NCBI GenBank assembly: GCA_035264885.1
Contig: DATFPK010000134.1
Location: 1 to 36,207, forward strand
Direction of reading: 5' to 3'
Origin: DATFPK01 sp035264885
GTDB taxonomy: Bacteria; Actinomycetota; Thermoleophilia; Solirubrobacterales; 70-9
Length of the DNA stretch: 36,207 nucleotides
Each line of letters starts with the position of its first letter. The stretch's first letter is position 1. The notes beneath the pieces were generated by a model. That model was not told the DNA's origin and did no database searches. It saw only the letters and a list, made by a program, of their open reading frames with translations. Positions 30,450 to 36,207 of the stretch are shown piece by piece. A program made the translations under genes and the position numbers.

Positions 30450-30455
30450 AGCCTA
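30450..30455 (-). promoter_or_regulatory. -10 box TAGGCT, 6 nt before the CaCA exchanger ATG
   Basis: On the - strand TAGGCT (30455-30450), then CGCCTG, then the ATG at 30443. It lies in the 37-bp gap between the exchanger genes, so the second gene has its own promoter. Confidence 0.55.
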
Positions 30456-30480
30456 CGGGAGGCCTTGTGCCTCGCCGGCG

Positions 30481-31623
30481 TCAGGCGTAGAAGAACGCGA
30501 TCCCCAGGATCAGATAGAGCGCCAGGAGCTGGACGCCCTCGAACCAGTTCGACTCGCCGTCGTGTGTCACGTACTGCGCGACGAGGATCGCCAGCAGTAC
30601 CGCCCCGAGCTCGAACCCGTTGAAGACCAGCGCCATCGGCCCCACGCCGAAGAAAAAGGAGGCGATCACGAGCACGGGCGCGACGAACAGCGCGACCTGC
30701 GCGCTCGACCCGATCGCGATGTTGACCGCCAGGTCCATCTTGTCCTTCCGGGCGACCAGGACCGCGACCCAGTGCTCGGCGGCGTTGCCGACCACCGCGA
30801 CGACGATCACGCCGATGAAGAACTCGGACAGGCCGACCGACTCCGAGGCCTCGCTGATCGAGCCGACCAGGACCTCGGACATCAGGCCGACCAGGACGCC
30901 GGCGACGGCGAGCGCGATCACGGCGGTCCGGGCGCTCCAGCCCCAGGTGTCGTGCTCCTGCTCGTACGGCGGATTGAACACGTCGCGATGGGTGCGGAGA
31001 GAGAAGACGAGACCGGCGCCGTAGGAGAGGATCAGGACGATCGCGACCGCGAGCGAGAGGTGCTCGACGGTCGAGCCGTAGTTGACGATCTCGGCGCCGG
31101 GCTGGGGCAGTCCCTTGCCCTCGACGAGCTCGAAGATCGCCGGCATGACCATCGCCGTGGCGGCGAGCAGCAGCATCGTCGCCTGGGAGCTGGCCCCGAC
31201 GGGGCTGAAGGTCTGCTTCTCGCGGCCGATCCCGCCAACCAGCATCGCCGCCCCCAACACCAGCAGGATGTTGCCCAGGATTGAGCCGATGATCGAGGCC
31301 TTGACGACCTCCTGGAGGCCCTCGGCCAGCGCGAAGAGGGCGATGATCAGCTCCGGCGCGTTGCCGAAGGTGACGTTGAGCAGGCCGCCGATGCCAGGGC
31401 CCGAGCGGGCCGCCAGCTCCTCGGTCGCGCGCCCCATCAGCGCCGCGGTCGGGATGATGCCCAGGGCGGAGGCCGCGAAGACGATCGTCGCCGAGGCGCC
31501 GACGACCTCGAGCGCGACCGCGATCGGGATCAGCGGGACGAGAAGGTAGGGCCAGCCGTCGGGGCCCAGGAAGAACCTCGCGTTGATGCGGGGTGTGCCG
31601 CCCCGTCCGCCGCCGTCGGTCAT
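30481..31623 (-). CDS. Ca2+/H+ antiporter, Cax family
   Basis: 380 aa, 11 TM helices. The Cax c-1 region is textbook: GIGGLLNVTFGNAPELIIALFAL. The c-2 region is VGNAAEHWVAVLVARKDKMD followed by AIGSSAQVALFVAPVLV. Both carry the acidic residues that bind Ca2+ in the centre of the membrane. The hydrophilic segment between the halves (LRTHRDVFNPPYEQEHDTWG) corresponds to the acidic loop. It removes cytosolic Ca2+ using the proton gradient. Immediately downstream is a second exchanger of the related CaCA/YrbG type. The ATG at 31623 is 9 nt after a TAGGCT -10 box. Confidence 0.95.
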   Translation of the reverse strand: MTDGGGRGGTPRINARFFLGPDGWPYLLVPLIPIAVALEVVGASATIVFAASALGIIPTAALMGRATEELAARSGPGIGGLLNVTFGNAPELIIALFALAEGLQEVVKASIIGSILGNILLVLGAAMLVGGIGREKQTFSPVGASSQATMLLLAATAMVMPAIFELVEGKGLPQPGAEIVNYGSTVEHLSLAVAIVLILSYGAGLVFSLRTHRDVFNPPYEQEHDTWGWSARTAVIALAVAGVLVGLMSEVLVGSISEASESVGLSEFFIGVIVVAVVGNAAEHWVAVLVARKDKMDLAVNIAIGSSAQVALFVAPVLVIASFFFGVGPMALVFNGFELGAVLLAILVAQYVTHDGESNWFEGVQLLALYLILGIAFFYA

Positions 31624-31632
31624 GCGCCGCGC

Positions 31633-31638
31633 AGCCTA
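31633..31638 (-). promoter_or_regulatory. -10 box TAGGCT, 9 nt before the Cax ATG
   Basis: On the - strand TAGGCT (31638-31633), then 9 nt, then the ATG at 31623. It faces the divergent -10 box at 31657-31662 across 18 bp. Confidence 0.5.
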
Positions 31639-31656
31639 CGAGAACGGAATCGGCGG

Positions 31657-31662
31657 TACCCT
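31657..31662 (+). promoter_or_regulatory. -10 box TACCCT, 6 nt before a GTG start
   Basis: TACCCT, then GGAGGC, then the GTG at 31669. The spacer also contains GGAGG, but at 1 nt from the codon it is too close to act as a ribosome site. Confidence 0.55.
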
Positions 31663-31668
31663 GGAGGC

Positions 31669-32076
31669 GTGGCCGGCAGGCTGCTTCTGCTCTTGCTGCC
31701 GCCCCTCGTCATCGCCGCGGGCGGCCTGCGCGGCTGCCGGCCCGCGGAGCGGCCAATCGCAATCGCGGTCGCCGCCAGCGCTGGCCTCGTCCTGGCCGCG
31801 TCGCTGGTCCTGCTCGACGCCGGGGGCAGCGCGCTCCTCGCAGGGGCGGCCTACAGCTCGATGGTGATCTTCACGGGCGCGCTCGCGATGCTGATCCGCC
31901 GGCGGCCGGGGCCCGGTGGGCCGGGCGGCGACGGCGGCAGCCCCGGTCAACCGCCGCCGTTCGACTGGGACGACTTCGAGCGCCGCTTCTGGGCGGACGT
32001 CCGGCGGCGCGCTAGCAGCGGCGGGGGAACACGGGGGTCGGCGAGATCGCCTTCCCGTGCGCCTTCTGCCCGTTGA
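31669..32076 (+). CDS. Small membrane protein of unknown function
   Basis: 135 aa from the GTG at 31669. Three hydrophobic helices (LLLLLLPPLVIAAGG; IAIAVAASAGLVLAASLVLL; ALLAGAAYSSMVIFTGALAML) are followed by a Gly/Pro-rich linker and a charged tail (FDWDDFERRFWADVRRRA). The D-W-D-D-F-E-R-x-F-W stretch looks like a short amphipathic interaction helix. The final ~20 residues overlap the 3' end of the convergent secreted-protein gene by 65 bp; a shorter true protein is possible if that overlap is not tolerated. It is divergent from cax with closely facing promoters. Function unknown. Confidence 0.65.
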   Translation: MAGRLLLLLLPPLVIAAGGLRGCRPAERPIAIAVAASAGLVLAASLVLLDAGGSALLAGAAYSSMVIFTGALAMLIRRRPGPGGPGGDGGSPGQPPPFDWDDFERRFWADVRRRASSGGGTRGSARSPSRAPSAR

Positions 32077-32446
32077 CGTCCTTCAGGAAGAGGAAGGCGC
32101 GGGTGCGGAACTCACGGTCCGGCGCGCGCCGGCAGGCGTGCTCGACCCTGACGGAGTACTTGCCGGGCCGCAGCCGGAACCCCGTGTGGCACTCCACCCG
32201 GCGGTAGCCGGTGCGGCCGCGCTGCTCGAGGCAGACCTCGAGCTCGCTGCGGGCGACGTCCCCGGTGCACTCGAGCGTGCCCTTAGAGATCAGCTTGTTC
32301 TGGCGCTGCACGGGGCTGAACGCCGTCCCCTGGCAGTTCGCCTTGGAAGCGGTCGCTCCCTCGCCGTCGGCGCCGACGGCGCCGACTCCCAGAAAGGCGG
32401 CCACGGCGAGTGCCGACACGAGTCCCAATGTCAACTTCCTCTTCAT
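32012..32446 (-). CDS. Small secreted Cys-rich protein of unknown function
   Basis: 144 aa, with AAGGAG about 5 nt before the ATG. Signal peptide: MKRKLTLGLVSALAVAAFLG, cleavage near AVGADG (residue ~26). The mature protein is basic, ~118 aa, with six Cys (ANCQGT, LECTG, VCLEQ, VECHTG, HACRRA and C-terminal RRC), probably three disulfides. Beta-rich segments such as RLRPGKYSVRVEHAC suggest a small beta-sandwich. No enzyme motif is seen. The promoter is a clear TTGCGA-17-TAGATT. Its 3' end overlaps the convergent membrane-protein gene by 65 bp. Confidence 0.78.
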   Translation of the reverse strand: MKRKLTLGLVSALAVAAFLGVGAVGADGEGATASKANCQGTAFSPVQRQNKLISKGTLECTGDVARSELEVCLEQRGRTGYRRVECHTGFRLRPGKYSVRVEHACRRAPDREFRTRAFLFLKDVNGQKAHGKAISPTPVFPRRC

Positions 32447-32487
32447 GCCGGCTCCTTCCGGTCGGGTCCCGGGCTGATCGGGCGCCC

Positions 32488-32516
32488 AATCTAGGGCGCC
32501 GGAGCGCCGTTCGCAA
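32488..32516 (-). promoter_or_regulatory. Promoter TTGCGA-17-TAGATT of the Cys-rich secreted protein
   Basis: On the - strand the -35 TTGCGA (32516-32511) and -10 TAGATT (32493-32488) are 17 bp apart. The same TTGCG -35 core and spacing occur at potD. The leader is ~35 nt with an AAGGAG ribosome site. Confidence 0.7.
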
Positions 32517-32520
32517 TACC

Positions 32521-32558
32521 GAAAACAGGAGGGGCCCCGCGAGTTGCGGGGCCCCTCC
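32521..32558 (-). terminator. Rho-independent terminator of the lipoprotein gene
   Basis: GGAGGGGCCCCGC (32528-32540) and GCGGGGCCCCTCC (32546-32558) form a perfect 13-bp stem with loop GAGTT. On the - strand the stem is followed by TGTTTTC, a proper T-tract. It lies 20 bp after the stop at 32579. Confidence 0.85.
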
Positions 32559-32578
32559 CGATCGGTGAACGGCGCTGC

Positions 32579-33652
32579 CTAGGGGGCGAGCGCCGAGCAG
32601 GCCTGGATCTGATCCGCGGTCTTCGCCTTCTCGAGGCAGTCGAAGAAGGCGGTCGGATCGCCGCCGCCGGCTGAGCCGCCGGAGGAGCCGGAGTCGCCGG
32701 TCGAGCCGCCCAGGCCGCCCGTGCCGCCGAGGCCGAGAGCGCCGAGGGCGCTCGGGTCGATGCCGAGCTGCTGGAACAGCTCGTCGATCGGCTTGGCGTC
32801 GCTGGGAGCCTCGACGCTGACGTCGCCGTTGACGTCGCCGAGAGTCAGGTCGAACGTGATGTTCGCCGAGCCGCCACCGCCGGTCGGGTCCTGAAGCTCC
32901 ATGTCGAACGCGAGGCGGCGGAGGATGTCGTCATCAACGCCGCTGTAGACGTCGAACGTGGCGCTCTTGACGAGTTCCTGGAGCTGCTGGAGATCCGACT
33001 CGCTGGGTAGGGCCGCGCCGCCACCGAGGCCGAGCTGGCTGGCCTGCTGGAGCAGCGGGCTGATCTCCTTGACGAGCTTGCGCACGTCGAGCTCGCCGCT
33101 GACGTGGACGGACTCGGTGCCCTCGACGTCCTCGGTCCCCTCGTTCTCGAGGTTTGTGAGGGACGCCTTGAGCTGGTCCAGGCCCGCGGTCGAGGTCTGC
33201 TGCTGGCGCTGCTGCGCCTGGCCCTGCTCGTAGGCCTGCTCGAGGTAGCCGAACAGGTCCGGGCCGAGCTCGTACGTGTCCCCGCCGTAATCGACGTAGG
33301 CCGCGTCGCCGGTCGAGATCGCGCCGCCCTCGAAGCCGATGCTCTGCCCGCCGCCCTCGCCGTCGACGTTCGCCGCCAGGTCGAACTTGGGGAAGCTGTC
33401 GCCGCGGCCGTCGACCGCGCCGCTCAGGCTGGCGCTGAGACTGGCGCTCTGGTCGCCCTCGACGGTGGCGTCGAGGCTGATGTCGACGTCGGCGCTCTCG
33501 ACCTTCGCGTCGCCCGAGAAGGTCTGGTCGAGAACCGCCTGCGGGTCCTCGTTGCTGCTGCCGCCACCGTCGTCGTCGCCACCGCAGGCGACGAGCGCCG
33601 CGGCCAGCGCCGCGAACAGCGCGAGCAGCATGAAGATTCTTGTTCGGCTCAA
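32579..33652 (-). CDS. Lipoprotein with LppX/LolA-like domain (tentative)
   Basis: 357 aa from the TTG at 33652, chosen because GGAGG lies 8 nt upstream; a further TTG at 33694 lacks a ribosome site. A lipoprotein signal (MLLALFAALAAALVAC, C23) is followed by a Gly/Asp/Ser linker. Residues ~40-260 alternate beta-strands of the type KVESADVDISLDATVEGD, SASLSASLSGAVDG, KFDLAANVDGEG, GDAAYVDYGGDTYEL, SVHVSGELDVRKLVKEI. This pattern resembles LppX/LprG/LolA half-barrels that carry lipids. A Gly/Ser-rich low-complexity stretch and a short Cys-bearing helix (FFDCLEKAKTADQIQACSAL) end the protein. Lipid binding is inferred from pattern only. It is divergent from the ArsA-like ATPase and ends at a strong terminator. 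Confidence 0.75.
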   Translation of the reverse strand: MSRTRIFMLLALFAALAAALVACGGDDDGGGSSNEDPQAVLDQTFSGDAKVESADVDISLDATVEGDQSASLSASLSGAVDGRGDSFPKFDLAANVDGEGGGQSIGFEGGAISTGDAAYVDYGGDTYELGPDLFGYLEQAYEQGQAQQRQQQTSTAGLDQLKASLTNLENEGTEDVEGTESVHVSGELDVRKLVKEISPLLQQASQLGLGGGAALPSESDLQQLQELVKSATFDVYSGVDDDILRRLAFDMELQDPTGGGGSANITFDLTLGDVNGDVSVEAPSDAKPIDELFQQLGIDPSALGALGLGGTGGLGGSTGDSGSSGGSAGGGDPTAFFDCLEKAKTADQIQACSALAP

Positions 33653-33732
33653 GGGAAAAGCCTCCGTTGTCTGGGTCGTTCTGGGGGTGGGCAAGGCGCG
33701 GCAGGGTAGCGCGCACCTCGGTCAAAGGTAGC

Positions 33733-33738
33733 TAGGCT
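33733..33738 (+). promoter_or_regulatory. -10 box TAGGCT, 9 nt before the ArsA-like GTG
   Basis: TAGGCT, then CGCCGTCCA, then the GTG at 33748. The same 9-nt geometry is seen at 3207 and at the Cax gene. Confidence 0.5.
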
Positions 33739-33747
33739 CGCCGTCCA

Positions 33748-34950
33748 GTGCAGCCGCCGCGCACGATCCTCTACACCGGGAAGGGCGGCGTCGGCAAGAC
33801 CAGCGTCGCCGCCGCGACCGCGCGGCGCTGCGCCGCCGCCGGGCTGCGCACCGTCGTCCTCTCGACCGACCCGGCGCACAGCCTCTCGGACTCGCTCGAG
33901 GCCACGCTGGGGCCGGAGCCGGCCGCGGCCGGCGACCGCCTCTGGGGGCAGGAGGTGCGGGCCCAGCGGGAGATGGAGGAGCACTGGGCGGCGGTGCAGG
34001 ACTGGCTGACGCGGCTGCTGGCGACGAGGGGAATCGAGCAGATCCGGGCGGAGGAGCTGACCGTGCCGCCGGGCATGGATGAGCTCTTCAGCCTGCTCCA
34101 GATCAAACGACACCAGGAGGAGGGGCGGTTCGACGTCGTCATCGTCGACTGCGCGCCGACCGGGGAGACGCTGCGGCTGCTGGGCTTTCCCGACATCGCC
34201 CGCTGGTGGCTCGAGAAGGTGTTCCCGTGGGAGCGGCGGCTGGTCGGCGCGGCGCGGCCGCTGGCAAGGACGCTCGAGGTGCCGCTGCCGAGCTCCGAGG
34301 TCTTCGACGAGGTCCAGCGGCTGGTCCGCAACCTGATCGCGATGAACCGGATCCTCCGCGACCGCGAGCGCTGTTCGATCCGGCTGGTGATGAACCCCGA
34401 CCGGATGGTGATCAAGGAGGCCCAGCGGACCTTCACCTACCTCAACCTCTACGGGTACCTGACCGACGCGGTGGTCGTGAACCGGGTCTTCCCCGACGAC
34501 GTGGAGGGCGGCTACTTCGGGCCCTGGCGGGAGCGCCAGCGCGAGCACCTGGCGGCGGTGCGGGAGGGGTTCGCGCCGCTCCCGGTGCTGGAGGCGCGGT
34601 ACTTCGAGGAGGAGGTGGTCGGGCCGGAGATGCTCGACCGGCTGGGCGACGAGCTGTTCGCCCTGGCGGCGCCGGAGGACGTCCTCCACAGCGAGCTCGC
34701 GCACGAGCTCTCGCTCGACGACGGCGTGACGGTGCTGAGCCTGTCGATCCCGTTCGCCGAGAAGGCGGAGATCGGCCTTAAGAAGGTCGCCGACGAGCTG
34801 ATCGTGACCGTCGGCGGCGAGCGGCGGACTATCATGCTGCCCTCTGCGCTGGCCCGGCAGAGTCCCAGCGGCGCCAGCTTCGACCGCGGGACGCTGAAGG
34901 TCAGATTCGACGATGACCGAGCCCCGAGACCAGAGCCCGAGAGGGTTTGA
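33748..34950 (+). CDS. ArsA/GET3-family ATPase with C-terminal HSP20-like domain
   Basis: 400 aa from the GTG at 33748. The deviant P-loop GKGGVGKTS (11-19, signature Lys12) and LSTDPAHSLSDSL (A-loop/switch I) are followed by VVIVDCAPTGETLRLL (switch II), the LVMNPDRMVIKEAQRT segment and VVVNRVFPDD. The last ~75 residues (VTVLSLSIPFAEKAEIGLKK, LIVTVGGERRTIMLPSAL) are an alpha-crystallin/HSP20-like domain known from some bacterial ArsA homologues. There are no ArsA metalloid-binding cysteine triplet and no ars genes nearby, so arsenite export is unlikely. A client-handling role, as in GET3, is more plausible. The next gene overlaps it by 38 bp. Confidence 0.9.
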   Translation: MQPPRTILYTGKGGVGKTSVAAATARRCAAAGLRTVVLSTDPAHSLSDSLEATLGPEPAAAGDRLWGQEVRAQREMEEHWAAVQDWLTRLLATRGIEQIRAEELTVPPGMDELFSLLQIKRHQEEGRFDVVIVDCAPTGETLRLLGFPDIARWWLEKVFPWERRLVGAARPLARTLEVPLPSSEVFDEVQRLVRNLIAMNRILRDRERCSIRLVMNPDRMVIKEAQRTFTYLNLYGYLTDAVVVNRVFPDDVEGGYFGPWRERQREHLAAVREGFAPLPVLEARYFEEEVVGPEMLDRLGDELFALAAPEDVLHSELAHELSLDDGVTVLSLSIPFAEKAEIGLKKVADELIVTVGGERRTIMLPSALARQSPSGASFDRGTLKVRFDDDRAPRPEPERV

Positions 34951-35290
34951 GCAAGGCGGGGGCCCCGAGGGGGCGCACCGCTTCTGGGAGCAGTACGCGT
35001 CGGCGCGCTCGCAGCGCCCGGCCCGAAACGGCGAGAGCAGCCGACCGGGCCCGGCGGAGGAGCAGGCGCGCCCGGCCGGCGAGCACGAATGCCTGGACTG
35101 GTGCCCGATCTGCCGCGGCGCCGACGTCGTCCGCGCCACGGCCCCGCCCGAGATCCGCGAGCAGCTTGCGGCCTTCCAGCGCGACTCGCTGATGATGCTG
35201 AGGACGTTGATCGACGCCTACCTGAGCCGCGTCGACGGGCCCGCCCAGACGCGCCGCGACGACCGCGTGCAGGACATCCGGATCGACTAG
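34913..35290 (+). CDS. Small Cys-motif protein coupled to the ArsA-like ATPase
   Basis: 125 aa. It starts with ATG at 34913 inside the last 13 codons of the ATPase (38-bp overlap), so the two are translationally coupled. Residues 1-55 are hydrophilic and probably disordered. A C-x3-C-x2-C site in ECLDWCPICRGADVVRA could bind zinc or a cluster with another ligand. It is followed by a helix (APPEIREQLAAFQRDSLMMLRTLIDAYLSRV). This layout resembles small proteins found beside ArsA-type ATPases in other actinobacteria (from memory, possibly DUF5304-like; uncertain). A partner or cofactor for the ATPase is inferred. The stop overlaps the convergent pseudogene's stop in CTAG. Confidence 0.75.
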   Translation: MTEPRDQSPRGFEQGGGPEGAHRFWEQYASARSQRPARNGESSRPGPAEEQARPAGEHECLDWCPICRGADVVRATAPPEIREQLAAFQRDSLMMLRTLIDAYLSRVDGPAQTRRDDRVQDIRID

Positions 35291-36054
35291 GCGAGCAACG
35301 CCCGGAGGTCGGCGAGGACCGCAGCGGGATCGCGGTGCAGCTGCCACCAGGTGACCCGAAGGACCCGCCAGCCGCGGACGGCGAGGGCGCGGTCGCGGCA
35401 CCGGTCCCGCTCGAAGGCGGCTGGCCGCCGTGGTGGGCCCAGCCGTCGAGTTCGAGGACGAGCCGGCGGTCGGGCCAGGAGAAGTCGACCTCGAGGCCCG
35501 CGACGAGGGCGTTGACCCGCGGCGCCGGCAGCCGCTCCCGGCGGATCAGCGCCAGGAATCGCTGCTCGAGCGCGCTCCGGGTGAATGGGACGGTGGCATC
35601 CCGGGCGGCGAGGATCGAGCGGAGGGCCGGTGCACCGGGACGCCTAGGGTGACACTCCATCAGCAGCGCGACGGCGGCGAGATCGAGCCGCCGGGCGAGC
35701 TGAGCCCGGTCGAACGCCGCCTCGAGCTCCCCGCGCCCGATCACCCCGGCGAGGTCGAACAGGGTGCGGCCGACGCTCGTGACCGGGATCCGCTGGTGGA
35801 CGGTCACCTCGTCCGGGTGGAGCCTCGAGCGATGGCAGGTGAGGGAGGGTTTTCTGCGGAGCTGCGTGGGGGCAGTGACCTCGGGTCGCACGGGTCCTCG
35901 GTCGCGGGCCGCCAGAGCTGAGCCGCGAGCGATGGCTGAGCGCGGCACCCGGACCAGAGGCGAGAACGGCGGCCATCCAGTCCCCGCGCTGGGTCAGGAT
36001 TCGGTGCCGCGAGACCAGCGCATCCACGGGACGCGAGTGACGTTGACGGCCCAT
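35287..36054 (-). pseudogene. DUF559 (Vsr-like) nuclease-type protein with AbiEi-like N-terminus, frameshifted
   Basis: Pieces of one protein lie in three frames. N-terminal part (frame of 36054): HRILTQRGDWMAAVLASGP, GAALSHRS. After about 35925 the match moves to AAQLWRPATEDP. After about 35890 it moves to VRPEVTAPTQLRRKPSL, HRSRLHPDEVTVHQRIPVTS and onward to VDFSWPDRRLVLELDGWAHH. After about 35420 it returns to the first frame for AFERDRCRDRALAVRGWRVL, RVTWWQLHRDPAAVLADLRA, LLA-TAG. Three apparent 1-nt losses explain this exactly. The usual first ~50 residues (wHTH) are also missing. The family couples an AbiEi-type domain to a PD-(D/E)XK-like nuclease. Either a decayed gene or sequencing errors in GC-rich DNA. 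Confidence 0.8.
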
Positions 36055-36071
36055 GCAGCCGTCAACGTCAC
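36037..36071. repeat. 35-nt perfect inverted repeat, 14-bp arms
   Basis: GTGACGTTGACGGC (36037-36050) and GCCGTCAACGTCAC (36058-36071) flank CCATGCA. Pairing continues outside for four more bases after one mismatch. It lies ~60 nt downstream of the GGDEF gene, so it may end its transcript, and it forms the 5' edge of the nuclease pseudogene. No T-tract. Confidence 0.75.
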
Positions 36072-36129
36072 GCGCGACCGGTTTCGCCCCCGGCCCTCCT
36101 ACGTGCCTGCTTTTGCGTCTACCTCTCGC

Positions 36130-36207
36130 CTACGCGATGACCGCGCGGTTGCCGCCGCGGCGCTTGGCCTCGTATAGGGCGGCGTCCGCTTCGCGGAGGA
36201 CCTCGTC
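36130..36207 (-). CDS. Diguanylate cyclase (GGDEF domain), C-terminal end only
   Basis: The last 25 codons read on the - strand: DEVLREADAALYEAKRRGGN then RAVIA-TAG. The L-x-x-A-D-x-A-L-Y-x-A-K-x-x-G-x-N-R pattern is the conserved C-terminal helix of GGDEF domains, which make cyclic di-GMP. The catalytic GGDEF loop, sensor domains and start lie beyond the window edge, so activity cannot be judged. Confidence 0.88.
   Translation of the reverse strand, partial: DEVLREADAALYEAKRRGGNRAVIA

Noticed and set aside
33748..34950. Arsenite-efflux ATPase ArsA
   Set aside because: The metalloid-binding cysteine arrangement is not seen, the protein is a single ATPase unit with an HSP20-like domain, and there are no arsB, arsC or arsR genes.
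1..36207. tRNA, rRNA, CRISPR arrays, insertion sequences, prophage genes, biosynthetic clusters
   Set aside because: I looked for cloverleaf-like ends with CCA contexts, regularly spaced repeats, transposase or integrase motifs and phage structural genes, and saw none. Short or diverged tRNAs could be missed by eye.

Overview
This window is high-GC DNA (roughly 70% or more by eye). It most resembles an actinobacterium of the class Thermoleophilia (Solirubrobacter/Conexibacter type). That is an inference from gene content: thrombospondin type-3 and DUF11-RTX secreted proteins, a RecD2 helicase, an Rv3230c/DesA3-like desaturase pair, an ArsA-type ATPase followed by a small Cys-motif protein, and many promoters with a -10 box 6-9 nt before the start codon. 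I find 40 genes: 37 complete, one cut by each edge, and one pseudogene. I see no rRNA, tRNA, CRISPR array, insertion sequence or phage gene. No gap between genes exceeds about 200 bp.

Layout. 1-5.2 kb: end of a TSP3 secreted protein, a delta-9-type acyl-CoA desaturase overlapping a DEAD-box RNA helicase, a small acidic protein, a secreted HEXXH protein and a MEDS-STAS regulator. 5.2-8.6 kb: a polyamine-type module (C-N hydrolase, PotD-like lipoprotein, divergent TetR) with a perfect 25-bp operator-like palindrome, then a small acidic protein and a DnaJ-type Cys-motif protein. 8.6-14.2 kb: a MacB/FtsX-type ABC exporter and RecD2. 14.2-18.1 kb: a TetR facing an oxidoreductase-desaturase operon, then a cupin. 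18.2-23 kb: an OatA-like acyltransferase, an MmgE/PrpD protein, a lipoprotein, an unknown helical protein and a VTT/DedA-type membrane protein. 23.1-26.5 kb: two tandem DUF11-RTX secreted paralogues and an acyl-CoA dehydrogenase with a TetR-type operator. 26.6-29.4 kb: a + strand run of small proteins, a BCP peroxiredoxin and an ACT-MOSC fusion, then a membrane protein on the opposite strand. 29.4-31.6 kb: two adjacent cation/Ca2+ exchangers. 31.6-36.2 kb: small secreted and membrane proteins, a lipoprotein, the ArsA-like ATPase with its overlapping Cys-motif partner, a DUF559 nuclease pseudogene and the end of a GGDEF protein.

How the genes fit together. Several genes concern lipids and the envelope: two different desaturases, one with its own electron donor and TetR; an acyl-CoA dehydrogenase; an acyltransferase; and an ABC exporter. 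A second theme is Ca2+: TSP3 and RTX repeats bind it outside the cell, and the two exchangers move it across the membrane.

Four patterns cut across the genes. A TAnnnT-type -10 box lies exactly 6-7 nt before ten start codons (9 nt for three more), which points to leaderless mRNAs. Stop codons are 26 TAG, 14 TGA and no TAA, which is unusual at this GC content. Convergent genes repeatedly share a CTAG stop overlap. Several perfect palindromes sit between genes. I found no single new defence or metabolic system. The best novel leads are the TetR/PotD/amidase operator, the ACT-MOSC fusion, the ArsA/Cys-protein pair, the paired leaderless promoters and the 39-nt palindromes.
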